NCBI GenBank assembly: GCA_026003395.1
Contig: BPHE01000007.1
Span: forward strand, 57,377-121,376
DNA from: Vicingaceae bacterium
GTDB lineage: Bacteria > Bacteroidota > Bacteroidia > Flavobacteriales_E > Vicingaceae
Direction: 5' to 3'
Length of the DNA stretch: 64,000 nt
Shown: one piece after another, positions 35,562 to 45,100 of the stretch
How the letters are laid out: every line of letters starts with the position of its first letter
Numbering within the stretch: the first letter of the stretch is position 1
Position numbers and translations under genes: made by a program
The notes under the pieces: model-generated
Seen by the model: the letters and a program-made list of their open reading frames with translations, nothing else
Databases searched by the model: none
What the model was told of the DNA's origin: nothing

Positions 35562-37490
35562 ATGAAAAAAATTTTATGGTTTGTGAACGTCTTTTTAATG
35601 TCATTAACAATTGTCCGGTCACAAAACACCGTTTGTCTTGATACTTTGTTTTATGAACCTTTTGCAAATAATCTTGGTCAAATGTCACTTGCAGATACTG
35701 TTAATGGCACATGGATATATACGGCAACTTGTGCCAATAACAATTCGGTTGGGCACTCTGCTCCGGGTGCGGCTATATTCTCCGGCAATGGATGTGTTTT
35801 CGACAATCCCAATTTGACAGTATCCGGTGCAATGCATTCTCCCATGCTCATTTTGCCGGTATTAAATAACCCGTCAGAAAAAATTATCTTGGAATTCAAT
35901 ACTTTTATAAAAAATGAATGTGGTACAAATAATATCTGTCCATATGATGTTTTACAAGTGGAGATTAGTAAAGACAGTGGTCAAACTTTTCAAATATTGG
36001 CTTCTTCAGACAATAATTTGGGATCATCTTCTTCCGGCTGGTTTCATTACAGTATTGACATTTCTTCATATGCTCAAGATACCGTATTAATTCGCTTTTA
36101 TTTTAATTCAATTGACGATTACGATAACAATTATGATGGAATCTATGTCGACGATATTTTTGTTTCGAAAAACATACAAGGATTTGTCAATATAAATGAT
36201 ACAATTTATTGTGTTAATAGTCCGGCCGACACCATAGAATTTTGTGCCCCTTCAGGCTATTTGTTGAATGGCCCGGGCATTAACGGTAATGTTTTTGATC
36301 CTATGTCGGCAGGTAAAGGCAATCATTGGATTTATTTGGGCTATAACGATACCTTGGTGGGTTATTCTGTTCAAACAGGACTTCCGGTCAGTTGGGACAC
36401 TACACCGGGCACATCGGTTGTTTTGGGCGATGATGACATCTCTGCACCAATATCATTGAACTTTAATTTCGATTTTTTTGGCACAACATACAATCAAATA
36501 CAAATATCTTCCAATGGTTTTTTGGCTTTTCCAAATCAAACCAATGACGGATGTTGTTCCGGCCAATCATTGCCCGATCCTTTGCAACCCAATAATTTAA
36601 TAGCTTTTGCATGGGCAGATTTGGATCCTACTTCCGGAGGTACAGTAAGATATGCTCTTACGGGAAGTGCTCCCAATCAAGTATTTGTGGTAACTTTTGA
36701 CAGTGTAAGACATTGCTGTGGATCTGCAGCCGACACGGTAATCGTGCAAATCAAGCTTTATGAAAGTACCAACGTTATTGAAATCCATTCCATAAAGAAT
36801 ACGGCATATAACTCCACTCCTCAAACTATGGGCTTGGAAAATGCTGCAGGAAACTATGCAGTGACGATACCCGGGCGTAATGCAAACTCAAATTTTTCTG
36901 TTGTAAATGAAATGACACGTTTTACGCCAAGCAATTCCATTATAAATTTTGTCAAAACCGATTCAATTCAACTCTATGTAATGTCACCGGATCCGGTCAT
37001 TTTGACGAACACTCCTGTTTGTGAAGGCGGATATATTTTATTGAATGAGCAAAATCCGGCCTCTGTCAGTTGGATGTGGACAGGTCCTGCCGGATTTACT
37101 TCAACTCAACAAAATCCTGTCATTTTTAATGCCACTTTGGCCAATGAAGGGTATTATTCGGTACAAATTTCCGATTCTATGGGATGTATTGGCATGGACT
37201 CCGTTTTTGTAGATGTCAATACTTGCACAGGGGTTGATGAATTTTATGTTAATGAATTTAAATTTTATCCTAATCCCGCTCATGACAGGTTAAATGTCGA
37301 ATGGCAAATGCCTCAAAAAGGAACAATCGAATGTGTTGGAATAGATGGACGGCAACATTTAAAAGTTGTTGTTGCGGGCGAAACTAAATTGACATTGGAT
37401 ATAAAAAGTTTGGAATCAGGCATTTATATTTTAAAATTTATAGACAATCAAGGAAATGAATACAGGGCTAAATGGATAAAAAGTAATTAA
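35562..37490 (+). CDS. Secreted protein with T9SS type A sorting domain
   Basis: The 642-residue protein has a signal peptide (ILWFVNVFLMSLTIVRSQ) and a jelly-roll/MAM-like N-terminal part (ILEFNTFIKNECG, YSIDISSYAQDTVLIRFYF). A nidogen-like middle follows (LNFNFDFFGTTYNQIQISSNGFLAF), then an Ig/PKD-like segment (about 480-550), then a C-terminal sorting domain starting FKFYPNPAHDRLNVEW. The last domain marks export by type IX secretion. Probably a cell-surface or released adhesin-like protein. Substrate unknown. Confidence 0.85.
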   Translation: MKKILWFVNVFLMSLTIVRSQNTVCLDTLFYEPFANNLGQMSLADTVNGTWIYTATCANNNSVGHSAPGAAIFSGNGCVFDNPNLTVSGAMHSPMLILPVLNNPSEKIILEFNTFIKNECGTNNICPYDVLQVEISKDSGQTFQILASSDNNLGSSSSGWFHYSIDISSYAQDTVLIRFYFNSIDDYDNNYDGIYVDDIFVSKNIQGFVNINDTIYCVNSPADTIEFCAPSGYLLNGPGINGNVFDPMSAGKGNHWIYLGYNDTLVGYSVQTGLPVSWDTTPGTSVVLGDDDISAPISLNFNFDFFGTTYNQIQISSNGFLAFPNQTNDGCCSGQSLPDPLQPNNLIAFAWADLDPTSGGTVRYALTGSAPNQVFVVTFDSVRHCCGSAADTVIVQIKLYESTNVIEIHSIKNTAYNSTPQTMGLENAAGNYAVTIPGRNANSNFSVVNEMTRFTPSNSIINFVKTDSIQLYVMSPDPVILTNTPVCEGGYILLNEQNPASVSWMWTGPAGFTSTQQNPVIFNATLANEGYYSVQISDSMGCIGMDSVFVDVNTCTGVDEFYVNEFKFYPNPAHDRLNVEWQMPQKGTIECVGIDGRQHLKVVVAGETKLTLDIKSLESGIYILKFIDNQGNEYRAKWIKSN

Positions 37491-37497
37491 TAGCCGG

Positions 37498-37929
37498 TCA
37501 GTTTGTGATTCGTAACACTGTGCCGTCAAATGAAGTTTGATAACTCTTTAAAGGAAAAGAAGAAGGTCCTCTTACCGGTTGTCCGGTAGAAAGTATAAAG
37601 GCGCTTTGACAACAAGGGTCACTGGCTTCTATATTGTTGGCGTCCACAGACACCAAAGCGCAGCTGCTGGCTGGGTCATACGGACAATGACGGTCATAGG
37701 CGCGAAATTCATCTTGAGAATAGCGGTAAACAATAATGCCTCTTGAACCTCCGGTGATATAAGTCCATCCACCCACCGCATTTAAATCAAAAAATTCAGG
37801 ATCACTGGTTGTTATTGTAATATTAACCGGAACATAGGGTACTTGTCCTTGATATTCTTTTGAACAATGAAGGCCAAACAAGATCATGAAAATTAGCAGT
37901 ATTTGCAAATATTTTGTTTTTTTTGCCAT
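37498..37929 (-). CDS. Rieske-fold lipoprotein with altered cluster ligands
   Basis: The 143-residue lipoprotein (MAKKTKYLQILLIFMILFGLHC, lipobox Cys near residue 22) has a Rieske-like core: GIIVYRYSQDEFRAYDRHCP, then SCALVSVD, then DPCCQSAFILSTGQPVRGP. Canonical Rieske ligands are CxH and CxxH. Here the first box reads HCP and the second CCQS, so the two His ligands are not in their usual places. It may bind another cofactor, or a disulfide may replace the cluster. Anchored in the envelope. It overlaps nothing if the divergent gene begins at 37931. Confidence 0.65.
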   Translation of the reverse strand: MAKKTKYLQILLIFMILFGLHCSKEYQGQVPYVPVNITITTSDPEFFDLNAVGGWTYITGGSRGIIVYRYSQDEFRAYDRHCPYDPASSCALVSVDANNIEASDPCCQSAFILSTGQPVRGPSSFPLKSYQTSFDGTVLRITN

Positions 37930-37930
37930 G

Positions 37931-38227
37931 ATGATCAGATATATTTTTTACAAATTTAAAACAATTTCAACAATCCGGCTATCATTTATGCTTTTGGTAG
38001 CCATATCACTGTCTTTGGGGCTTTCACAATGTCAAGCCCAATCAAAAGCGTTAAAGCAAAGAAAAAAACAACTTGAAAAACAAGAAGAAGAAAAAAAGAA
38101 AGCCCAGGAAGAAGCTATCGAAAAAGCAAAAGAAAGACATTGGAATATTCAAACCAAAGCCACTCGTAAAAGAATGAAGAAAAATTTAAAAAAAACAAAA
38201 AAAATGAACAAAAGAAACAAAAGGTAA
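37931..38227 (+). CDS. Small Lys-rich exported protein of unknown function
   Basis: This protein of about 98 residues has a basic N-terminus, one hydrophobic segment (LSFMLLVAISLSLGLSQ) and then a highly charged helical tail (QKKAQEEA-type region; ending in RMKKNLKKTKKMNKRNKR). Similar small signal-peptide/Lys-rich proteins are frequent in Flavobacteriales, without known function. The frame is open back to 37886, inside the divergent gene. ATG at 37931 (or 37928, 37988) is a more likely start. Confidence 0.5.
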   Translation: MIRYIFYKFKTISTIRLSFMLLVAISLSLGLSQCQAQSKALKQRKKQLEKQEEEKKKAQEEAIEKAKERHWNIQTKATRKRMKKNLKKTKKMNKRNKR

Positions 38228-38281
38228 CCGTTTGAATATCAGTAGATTTTAAACAAGGTGTTAAAAGAACTTAACATAAAA

Positions 38282-38314
38282 TTTGTTAAACTTAAAGATA
38301 TTTTTCTATTTTTA
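38282..38314 (+). promoter_or_regulatory. Possible promoter of the TonB-dependent receptor gene
   Basis: TTTG (38282-38285), 21 bases, then TATTTTTA (38307-38314, one mismatch to TAnnTTTG), 37 bases before the ATG at 38351. Confidence 0.35.
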
Positions 38315-38350
38315 CGACCTTGAAATATGGCATAAAATAACATTAACAAT

Positions 38351-41300
38351 ATGTGGAAAAAGTTTATTGTTTTAGCTTTATCGATTGTATCAATCGGACA
38401 AACTTGGGCTCAAGTAGGTCAAGGAACATTAAAAGGGAAAATTTTAGATAAAGAAACGGGTGAGGCCTTGCCTTTTGCCAATGTTGTTTTAACGTTAAAT
38501 GGCAATCAAGTGGCAGGAACGCAAACCGATTTTGACGGTAAATATACCATAAGTTCTATACCGCCCGGAAAATATGATTTACAAGTTTCATACGTGGGGT
38601 ATCAATCGGTTAAAATAGCCGGTGTGGTAATAAGTGCTAACCAAATTACATTCCAGGACGTGAAACTTTCACAAGGTATAGAATTACAGGCGTTTGAAGT
38701 GATTGAATATGAAGTGCCTTTAATTTCAAAAGACCAAACTTCATCGGGAGGAACGGTCACACGTGAAGACATTCAAAAATTGGCAGGTCGTGATGCTACT
38801 TCTGTTGCATCCACTGTTGGCGGGGTATATACAAAAGATGATGGTTCCAATTCAATAAACATAAGGGGGGCACGTGATGAAGCAACCTGGGTCTATATAG
38901 ATGGTGTTAAAGTAAGGGGATCTCAAGCTTTGCCAAAAGCGGCCATAGAGCAGGTGACGGTTATCACCGGTGGTTTGCCTGCCCAGTATGGTGATGCTAT
39001 CGGTGGTGTGATCAGTATTACTACAAGAGGAGCATCAAAAGAATTCTTTGGAGGTGCCGAGTATTTTTCATCCGGGTTTAAAATAGGGGATAATGTATAC
39101 GGCTTGGATAAATTTGGAACCAATCTTTTGGCCTTAAACTTATCAGGTCCATTGTTTATGAAAAAAGATTCTGCGGGGAATAAAGAACCTTTGGTGGGAT
39201 TTTTTATTTCTACCGAACTTTCTTCCGATGTCGATGACAGACCGAGTGCCATTGGAGCATGGAAAGTTAAAGATGAAGTATTGCGCTCGATTATAAATGA
39301 TCCTTTACGTCCGTCGGGTCAGATTAGCGGAACCTATTTAAATGCAGAATATACACGCTTGAATGACTTTCAAAAGCAAGCTTATCGTGAAAATGTTGCA
39401 AGGAGGGGAATTAACCTGGCCGGAAAATTGGACTTCAATGCCACTAAAAACATTAATTTGACTTTTGGTGGAAGCTGGGATTATAGAGACAGAAATGAAT
39501 ATATTTTTGATTATTCATTGTTTAATTATATGAACAACCCTCATCGCATTGATAATACCTGGAGGGTGTTTGGACGTTTCACTCAAAGATTTAACAATCA
39601 AAACGATGGTGAAAGCGAAGAATCGGCATCGTTGATCAAAAACGCCTATATTTCATTTCAGGTGGATTATTCAAAAAATAAAATTTTAAGAGAAGATGAT
39701 TCACACAAAGATCGTTTGACTCATTATGGTTATTACGGTAAATTTACATCTGTATACCAAAACTTTTATCAGCCCGTTGATGTTACCGGCGATCAAATTC
39801 CGGATATTTATGAACATGTAAACTATCAGCAAATAGCTCTTAATTACGAGTATGACAGTTTGATTAACCCGGTGTTGGCCAATTACACCAAAAGATATTA
39901 TGAATTGTATGACCAGGTAGAGGGTTATTATGATAATGCAGTCAACGTTAGACAAGGTGGAGGTTTATTAAATGGTGATCAACCCCGAAATATTTATGAT
40001 ATGTGGAGATCTCCCGGTCGTCAGTGGAATGAATACACAAGAATCAACAACTCTCAGTTCCGCATAAGTGCAATTGGTTCGGCAGAAATAAAAGACCATG
40101 CTATTACTTTCGGTTTTGAGTTCGATCAAAGAGACGACCGTAGACATACGGTCTATCCGGTAGGTTTGTGGAATTTGGGTAGAAACCTGGTGAATTCCCA
40201 CATACAACAGTTGGACAAATCGAATCCGTATATTGATACTACCGGTGATTATTGGACTTATACATATAACCGTCTTTATGACGGAGCTTCTCAAACTCAT
40301 TTTGACAAAGAACTCAGAAAGTCCTTGGGCTTGAAAGTTGATGGTACCGATTTTATTGACTTTGATTCTTATGGTCCGGATGTTTGGAAGTTGTCTTATT
40401 TTAGTGCCGATGAACTATTAAACAATGGAAATTCTTTTGTTTATTATTATGGTTATGATCACGTGGGTAATCGTATCAATGGACGTCCTACAATAGATGA
40501 TTATTTCAATCAGGTGGATGAGAATGGTTACAAAAAACGTTTAATACCTTCTTTCCAGCCAATCTACTCAGCAGTGTTTATTCAAGATAAATTTGCTTTT
40601 GACGATTTGATCTTCAATATCGGTCTGCGTGTCGACAGATTCGACGCCAATCAACCGGTATTGATAGACCAATATTCTTTATTCCCTACAGTTAAAGCCG
40701 GCGAGGTTCAATACAATCATCCTTCAAATATCGGCAGTGATTATGTGGTGTATGTTTCAAATGTAAATGATCCCAAACCGGAAAATATCGTCGGTTATCG
40801 TGATCCTAAAACCAACACATGGTACAATAGGGATGGTGTTGAAATTAGTGACCCGCTTATTTTGGCCAATAATGATGGTGTTACCCCCTGGTTGGTCGAT
40901 CCTAACAAACGAAAAGTTATCACTGACTTGACTTCAGCTTCTTTTACCGATTATAAACCTCAAATCAATGCTATGCCTCGTGTGGCTTTCTCTTTCCCGA
41001 TATCCGATGAAGCATTGTTTTTTGCCCATTATGATATTTTGACTCAAAGACCTACTTCAGGAAACCGTATGGATCCTACCGATTATCAATTTTTGGAAGC
41101 ATCTCCGGGTTTTTCCAATACCAATGGAAGTTCCGGAATTAGAAATAACCCCAATTTGAAACCCGAGAAAACAATCGATTATGAAATTGGTTTCCAACAA
41201 AAAATCAATAATTATTCATCTTTGAAAATTTCTGCTTTTTATCGAGAATTAAGAAATCTCATTCAAGTGAGAAGATTGGTGGGTGCCTTCCCGGTTACTT

Positions 41301-42058
41301 ATACAACTTATGATAATATTGATTTTGGAACCGTCAAAGGTATCACTGTAGCTTATGATTTGAGAAGGGTCAAAAACGTTTCGCTTCGTGCAAGTTATAC
41401 CCTGCAATTTGCCAATGGTACCGGATCAAGTACCACAACCAGCTTTAATTTGGTAAATAGTGGGCAACCCAACTTGAGAACAGTATTTCCATTAGATTAT
41501 GACCAACGCCATCAAATCACAGGTGTTTTGGACTATCGTTTTGCCGATGGTTCAAAATACAATGGTCCGGTGTTGTTCAACAAACCCATTTTAGAAAATT
41601 TTGGAGCCAACATAGCTTTCAGATTAGGGTCAGGAGCGCCATATACCAAACAGTCCAATATCATTGGCTATGCTTTATATTCAGGAGGAAATACACAAAC
41701 CGTTGGTTCTCTAAATGGAAGCCGCTTGCCCTGGACTTATGGAGTTGATTTAAAATTAGACAAAGATTTTGAAGTGAAATGGGGTAAAGAAAACGAGGAG
41801 GGAGAGAGAAAAACAGCAAATATCAATGTATATGCCCAGATTCTGAATGTATTTAACTTTAAAAACATTATCAATGTTTATCCGACTACCGGAAACCCCG
41901 ATGATGATGGCTATCTGACCTTCGACCGTTATCAACCATTTATCAATGGTCAGGTAGATCCTCAATCTTTCAGAGATCTTTACACAATCAAACTGCAGAA
42001 TCCTTTCTATTACAGCCTGCCTAGAAGATTCAGATTGGGTGTTATGTTTAATTTTTAA
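38351..42058 (+). CDS. TonB-dependent receptor with carboxypeptidase-regulatory-like N-terminal domain
   Basis: This 1235-residue outer-membrane protein has a signal peptide (MWKKFIVLALSIVSIGQTWAQ) and a CarboxypepD_reg-like beta-sandwich (GKILDKETGEALPFANVVL, about 27-110). The TonB plug follows (SISI-type NSINIRGARDEATWVYIDG; AIEQVTVITGGLPAQYGDAIGGVISITT), then a 22-strand-type barrel ending SLPRRFRLGVMFNF with terminal Phe. It is followed by a large secreted protein and a PorV/PorQ-family protein in the same direction. This differs from SusCD pairs, as no SusD-like lipoprotein is present. Substrate unknown. Confidence 0.93.
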   Translation: MWKKFIVLALSIVSIGQTWAQVGQGTLKGKILDKETGEALPFANVVLTLNGNQVAGTQTDFDGKYTISSIPPGKYDLQVSYVGYQSVKIAGVVISANQITFQDVKLSQGIELQAFEVIEYEVPLISKDQTSSGGTVTREDIQKLAGRDATSVASTVGGVYTKDDGSNSINIRGARDEATWVYIDGVKVRGSQALPKAAIEQVTVITGGLPAQYGDAIGGVISITTRGASKEFFGGAEYFSSGFKIGDNVYGLDKFGTNLLALNLSGPLFMKKDSAGNKEPLVGFFISTELSSDVDDRPSAIGAWKVKDEVLRSIINDPLRPSGQISGTYLNAEYTRLNDFQKQAYRENVARRGINLAGKLDFNATKNINLTFGGSWDYRDRNEYIFDYSLFNYMNNPHRIDNTWRVFGRFTQRFNNQNDGESEESASLIKNAYISFQVDYSKNKILREDDSHKDRLTHYGYYGKFTSVYQNFYQPVDVTGDQIPDIYEHVNYQQIALNYEYDSLINPVLANYTKRYYELYDQVEGYYDNAVNVRQGGGLLNGDQPRNIYDMWRSPGRQWNEYTRINNSQFRISAIGSAEIKDHAITFGFEFDQRDDRRHTVYPVGLWNLGRNLVNSHIQQLDKSNPYIDTTGDYWTYTYNRLYDGASQTHFDKELRKSLGLKVDGTDFIDFDSYGPDVWKLSYFSADELLNNGNSFVYYYGYDHVGNRINGRPTIDDYFNQVDENGYKKRLIPSFQPIYSAVFIQDKFAFDDLIFNIGLRVDRFDANQPVLIDQYSLFPTVKAGEVQYNHPSNIGSDYVVYVSNVNDPKPENIVGYRDPKTNTWYNRDGVEISDPLILANNDGVTPWLVDPNKRKVITDLTSASFTDYKPQINAMPRVAFSFPISDEALFFAHYDILTQRPTSGNRMDPTDYQFLEASPGFSNTNGSSGIRNNPNLKPEKTIDYEIGFQQKINNYSSLKISAFYRELRNLIQVRRLVGAFPVTYTTYDNIDFGTVKGITVAYDLRRVKNVSLRASYTLQFANGTGSSTTTSFNLVNSGQPNLRTVFPLDYDQRHQITGVLDYRFADGSKYNGPVLFNKPILENFGANIAFRLGSGAPYTKQSNIIGYALYSGGNTQTVGSLNGSRLPWTYGVDLKLDKDFEVKWGKENEEGERKTANINVYAQILNVFNFKNIINVYPTTGNPDDDGYLTFDRYQPFINGQVDPQSFRDLYTIKLQNPFYYSLPRRFRLGVMFNF

Positions 42059-42159
42059 CCGCTAGTTAAATAAGGATAGTATTTAATGTTTAAAACGCAA
42101 CCATATAGAAAATTACAATTTGATAAAATAAACAAGAAAAGTAATTTAGGAGAAAATTA

Positions 42160-45100
42160 ATGAGTATGAAACCAATAAACCGACAATTAAAAATAACCTT
42201 GTTAAGTGGCATGATGGTCATGTCGGCAGGGTTATTGGGCCGTGCTCCGGATGTAAGTGGGAGAGTACAGGGCAATCAGTCCTCCAACGTTGCACAAAGC
42301 GGATCGAAGCTCACGGCCGGATGTTCGCCTGCAACGGCCATTACCTATTTGGAGTTAAACAACGTCAGATGCCGCATAGACGGTACCAAGGGAGGGATGT
42401 GGATGGAACGGGCCACGAGCACATCCGGATATGAAGTGCCGAAAGGAAGCGGATCGTTTTCGATATTTGCCGGCGCCTTGTGGATGGGAGGTTTGGACGT
42501 AAACGGGCAGTTAAAACTTGCGGCGTTTACATACGGACAAAGCGGTAATGATTTTTGGCCCGGACCGTTGAATGTTTATACGGCCGAGATAGATGCAGCC
42601 ACCTGTGCCAAATGGGACAAATACTTTTACATCACGCGCGACGAAGTGGATCAGTTTGTGGCATGGTGGAACAGCGGCAAGACCGAACCGGCCAATTACA
42701 CCATACCGGAATCTATATTGAACTATCCTGCCCATGGAGATGTGAGTTTAGGGCAGGATTATTACTTAGCCCCATTTTATGATGTAGACGGAGACGGGCA
42801 ATATGATCCGGAGGGGTCGGGCGATTATCCGTATTATGATTTGAAAGGTGAGATAGATTGCCGTAAAGTGCGGGATCCACGGTTATTTGGCGACGTGACC
42901 TATTGGTGGATTTTCAACGATAAAGGGAACGTACACACCGAGACCAACGGACCATCGATAGGGATGGAGATAAGAGGACAGGCATTTGCATTTGCCACGA
43001 ACGACGAAGTGAACAACATGACCTTTTACAATTATGCCTTAATCAACCGTTCGACCTTTACATTGACGAACACTTTTTTTGGGCAATGGGCAGACACCGA
43101 CCTTGGATATTCGGATGATGATTATGTCGGATGTGACGTACAGCGAGGATTGGGATATGCATACAACGGAGATGCCTTTGATGAAGACGGGAACGGAGTA
43201 AAAGGGTATGGCAACCAACCTCCTGCGATAGGGATTGACTTTTTCGAAGGTCCGTATCAAGACAACGACGGAATCGACAATCCATTAACGACAAACGTAC
43301 AATTGGCCTTATCGCAAGGGGGTATTCCATACAAAGGATTGGGTCTTGGATATGGCGACGGGATAGTGGATAACGAGCGAATGGGGATGTTTTTGTTCAA
43401 TTACTACAACCGCGGAGGCGGTCCACAAGGCGACCCCAACTCAGCCCTGGAATATTACAACTACATGCGGGGATTTTGGAGAGACAACTCACCATTCACC
43501 TATGGAGGCAACGGCAAAGGCGGGACGATACTTGCCACGCACATGTTTCCGGGCAACAGCGATCCTGTGCATTGGTCGACCAAAGGTGTAGATCCGGGAT
43601 TTTTGTGGACCGAGCAGACAGCCGGCAACACACCCGGAGACAGGCGGTTTATTCAATCGGCAGGACCGTTCACCTTGCAACCGGGAGCCGTAAACGACAT
43701 CACGGTAGGAGTGGTATGGGAGCGAGCGTTGAGCGGAGGGCCGTTTGCATCGGTAGAGAAGCTACGTGTAGCCGACGACAAAGCCCAAAGTTTGTTTGAC
43801 AACTGTTTCAAAGTATTGGACGGGCCGGATGCACCGGAAGTGACGATACAGGAATTGGACAGGGAATTGATCATCATGTTGCACAACCTTCCGGTGAGCA
43901 ACAACTATCAGGATGAGTATGCCGAAGTGGATCCATTTATACAATTGCCGGACACATTCAACGGCGTACCATTGACCGAAGCCGACAAGAAAGCGTTGGC
44001 GACCTACCGTTTTCAAGGGTATCAGATATTTCAGGTAAAAGACGAGACGGTATCGGTGACCGATTTGGACAATCCGGACAAAGCACGCTTGGTAGCGCAA
44101 TGCGACATTGCGGACGGAGTGACCAAATTGGTCAATTACACCTATGATGAGAACCTGAACGGAAACGTACCGCAATTGATGGTCAACGGAGAGGACAAAG
44201 GGGTAAGACACAGTTTTCGTATCACAGAAGACAAATTTGCCGAAGGAACTACCCAATTGGTAAACTTCAAGACCTACTATTACATAGCGATAGCGTATGC
44301 TTACAACAACTACAAGACGTATGATCCGAACGATCCGAATGCATTGGACGGACAGAAGAAGCCGTATCTTGCTTCACGGAAAGCAGCCGTAGGGAACATA
44401 AGAGTATACAGCGGCATACCCCACAAGCCCAAACCCGAGAATGGAGGGACGGTAGTGAATGCCCAATATGGCGATCAGCCGGAGATAACGCGAGTAGACG
44501 GTGTAGGCAACGGAGGGCTTTTCACAGATTTGTTGAGCAGCAGCGAAGAAGCGATATTGATGAACGTAAAACAAGGGGAATTGACGTATAAGAGCGGATA
44601 TGGGCCGGTCAACATCAAAGTTGTCGATCCGTTGAATGTGAAAGGGGGCGATTACGAATTAAGATTCAAAGACGGATCAAGCGTATACAAGACAGATTCA
44701 TTGAGATGGGAGTTGCGGAATTTGAGCACGGGAGAAGTAGTAGAGAGCGACAAAGTGATCAAAGTGGCGTATGAGCAGATAATACCCGAATGGGGGATAT
44801 CCGTGACGATAGGTCAGGTGGCCTATCCGGGCGAACAACCGTCGATGGGGAACGGATTTATAGGAGCGAGCATCGAGTTTGGAGACAGCACCAAGAAATG
44901 GTTAGACGGCATCAGAGATCAGGACGTGCCGAACGATTACAACTGGATCAGAGCCGGGACATCCGATGCGAACGAGCCCCCCGGAAGCTACTACAACGAC
45001 TATTTGGGCGTAGACGATCAGCAGGCCTATGAAGGCATCATCAACGGGATCATAGCGCCGTATTGTTTGACCGCCTATAAGAGTTCGTCAAGCGTACGGA

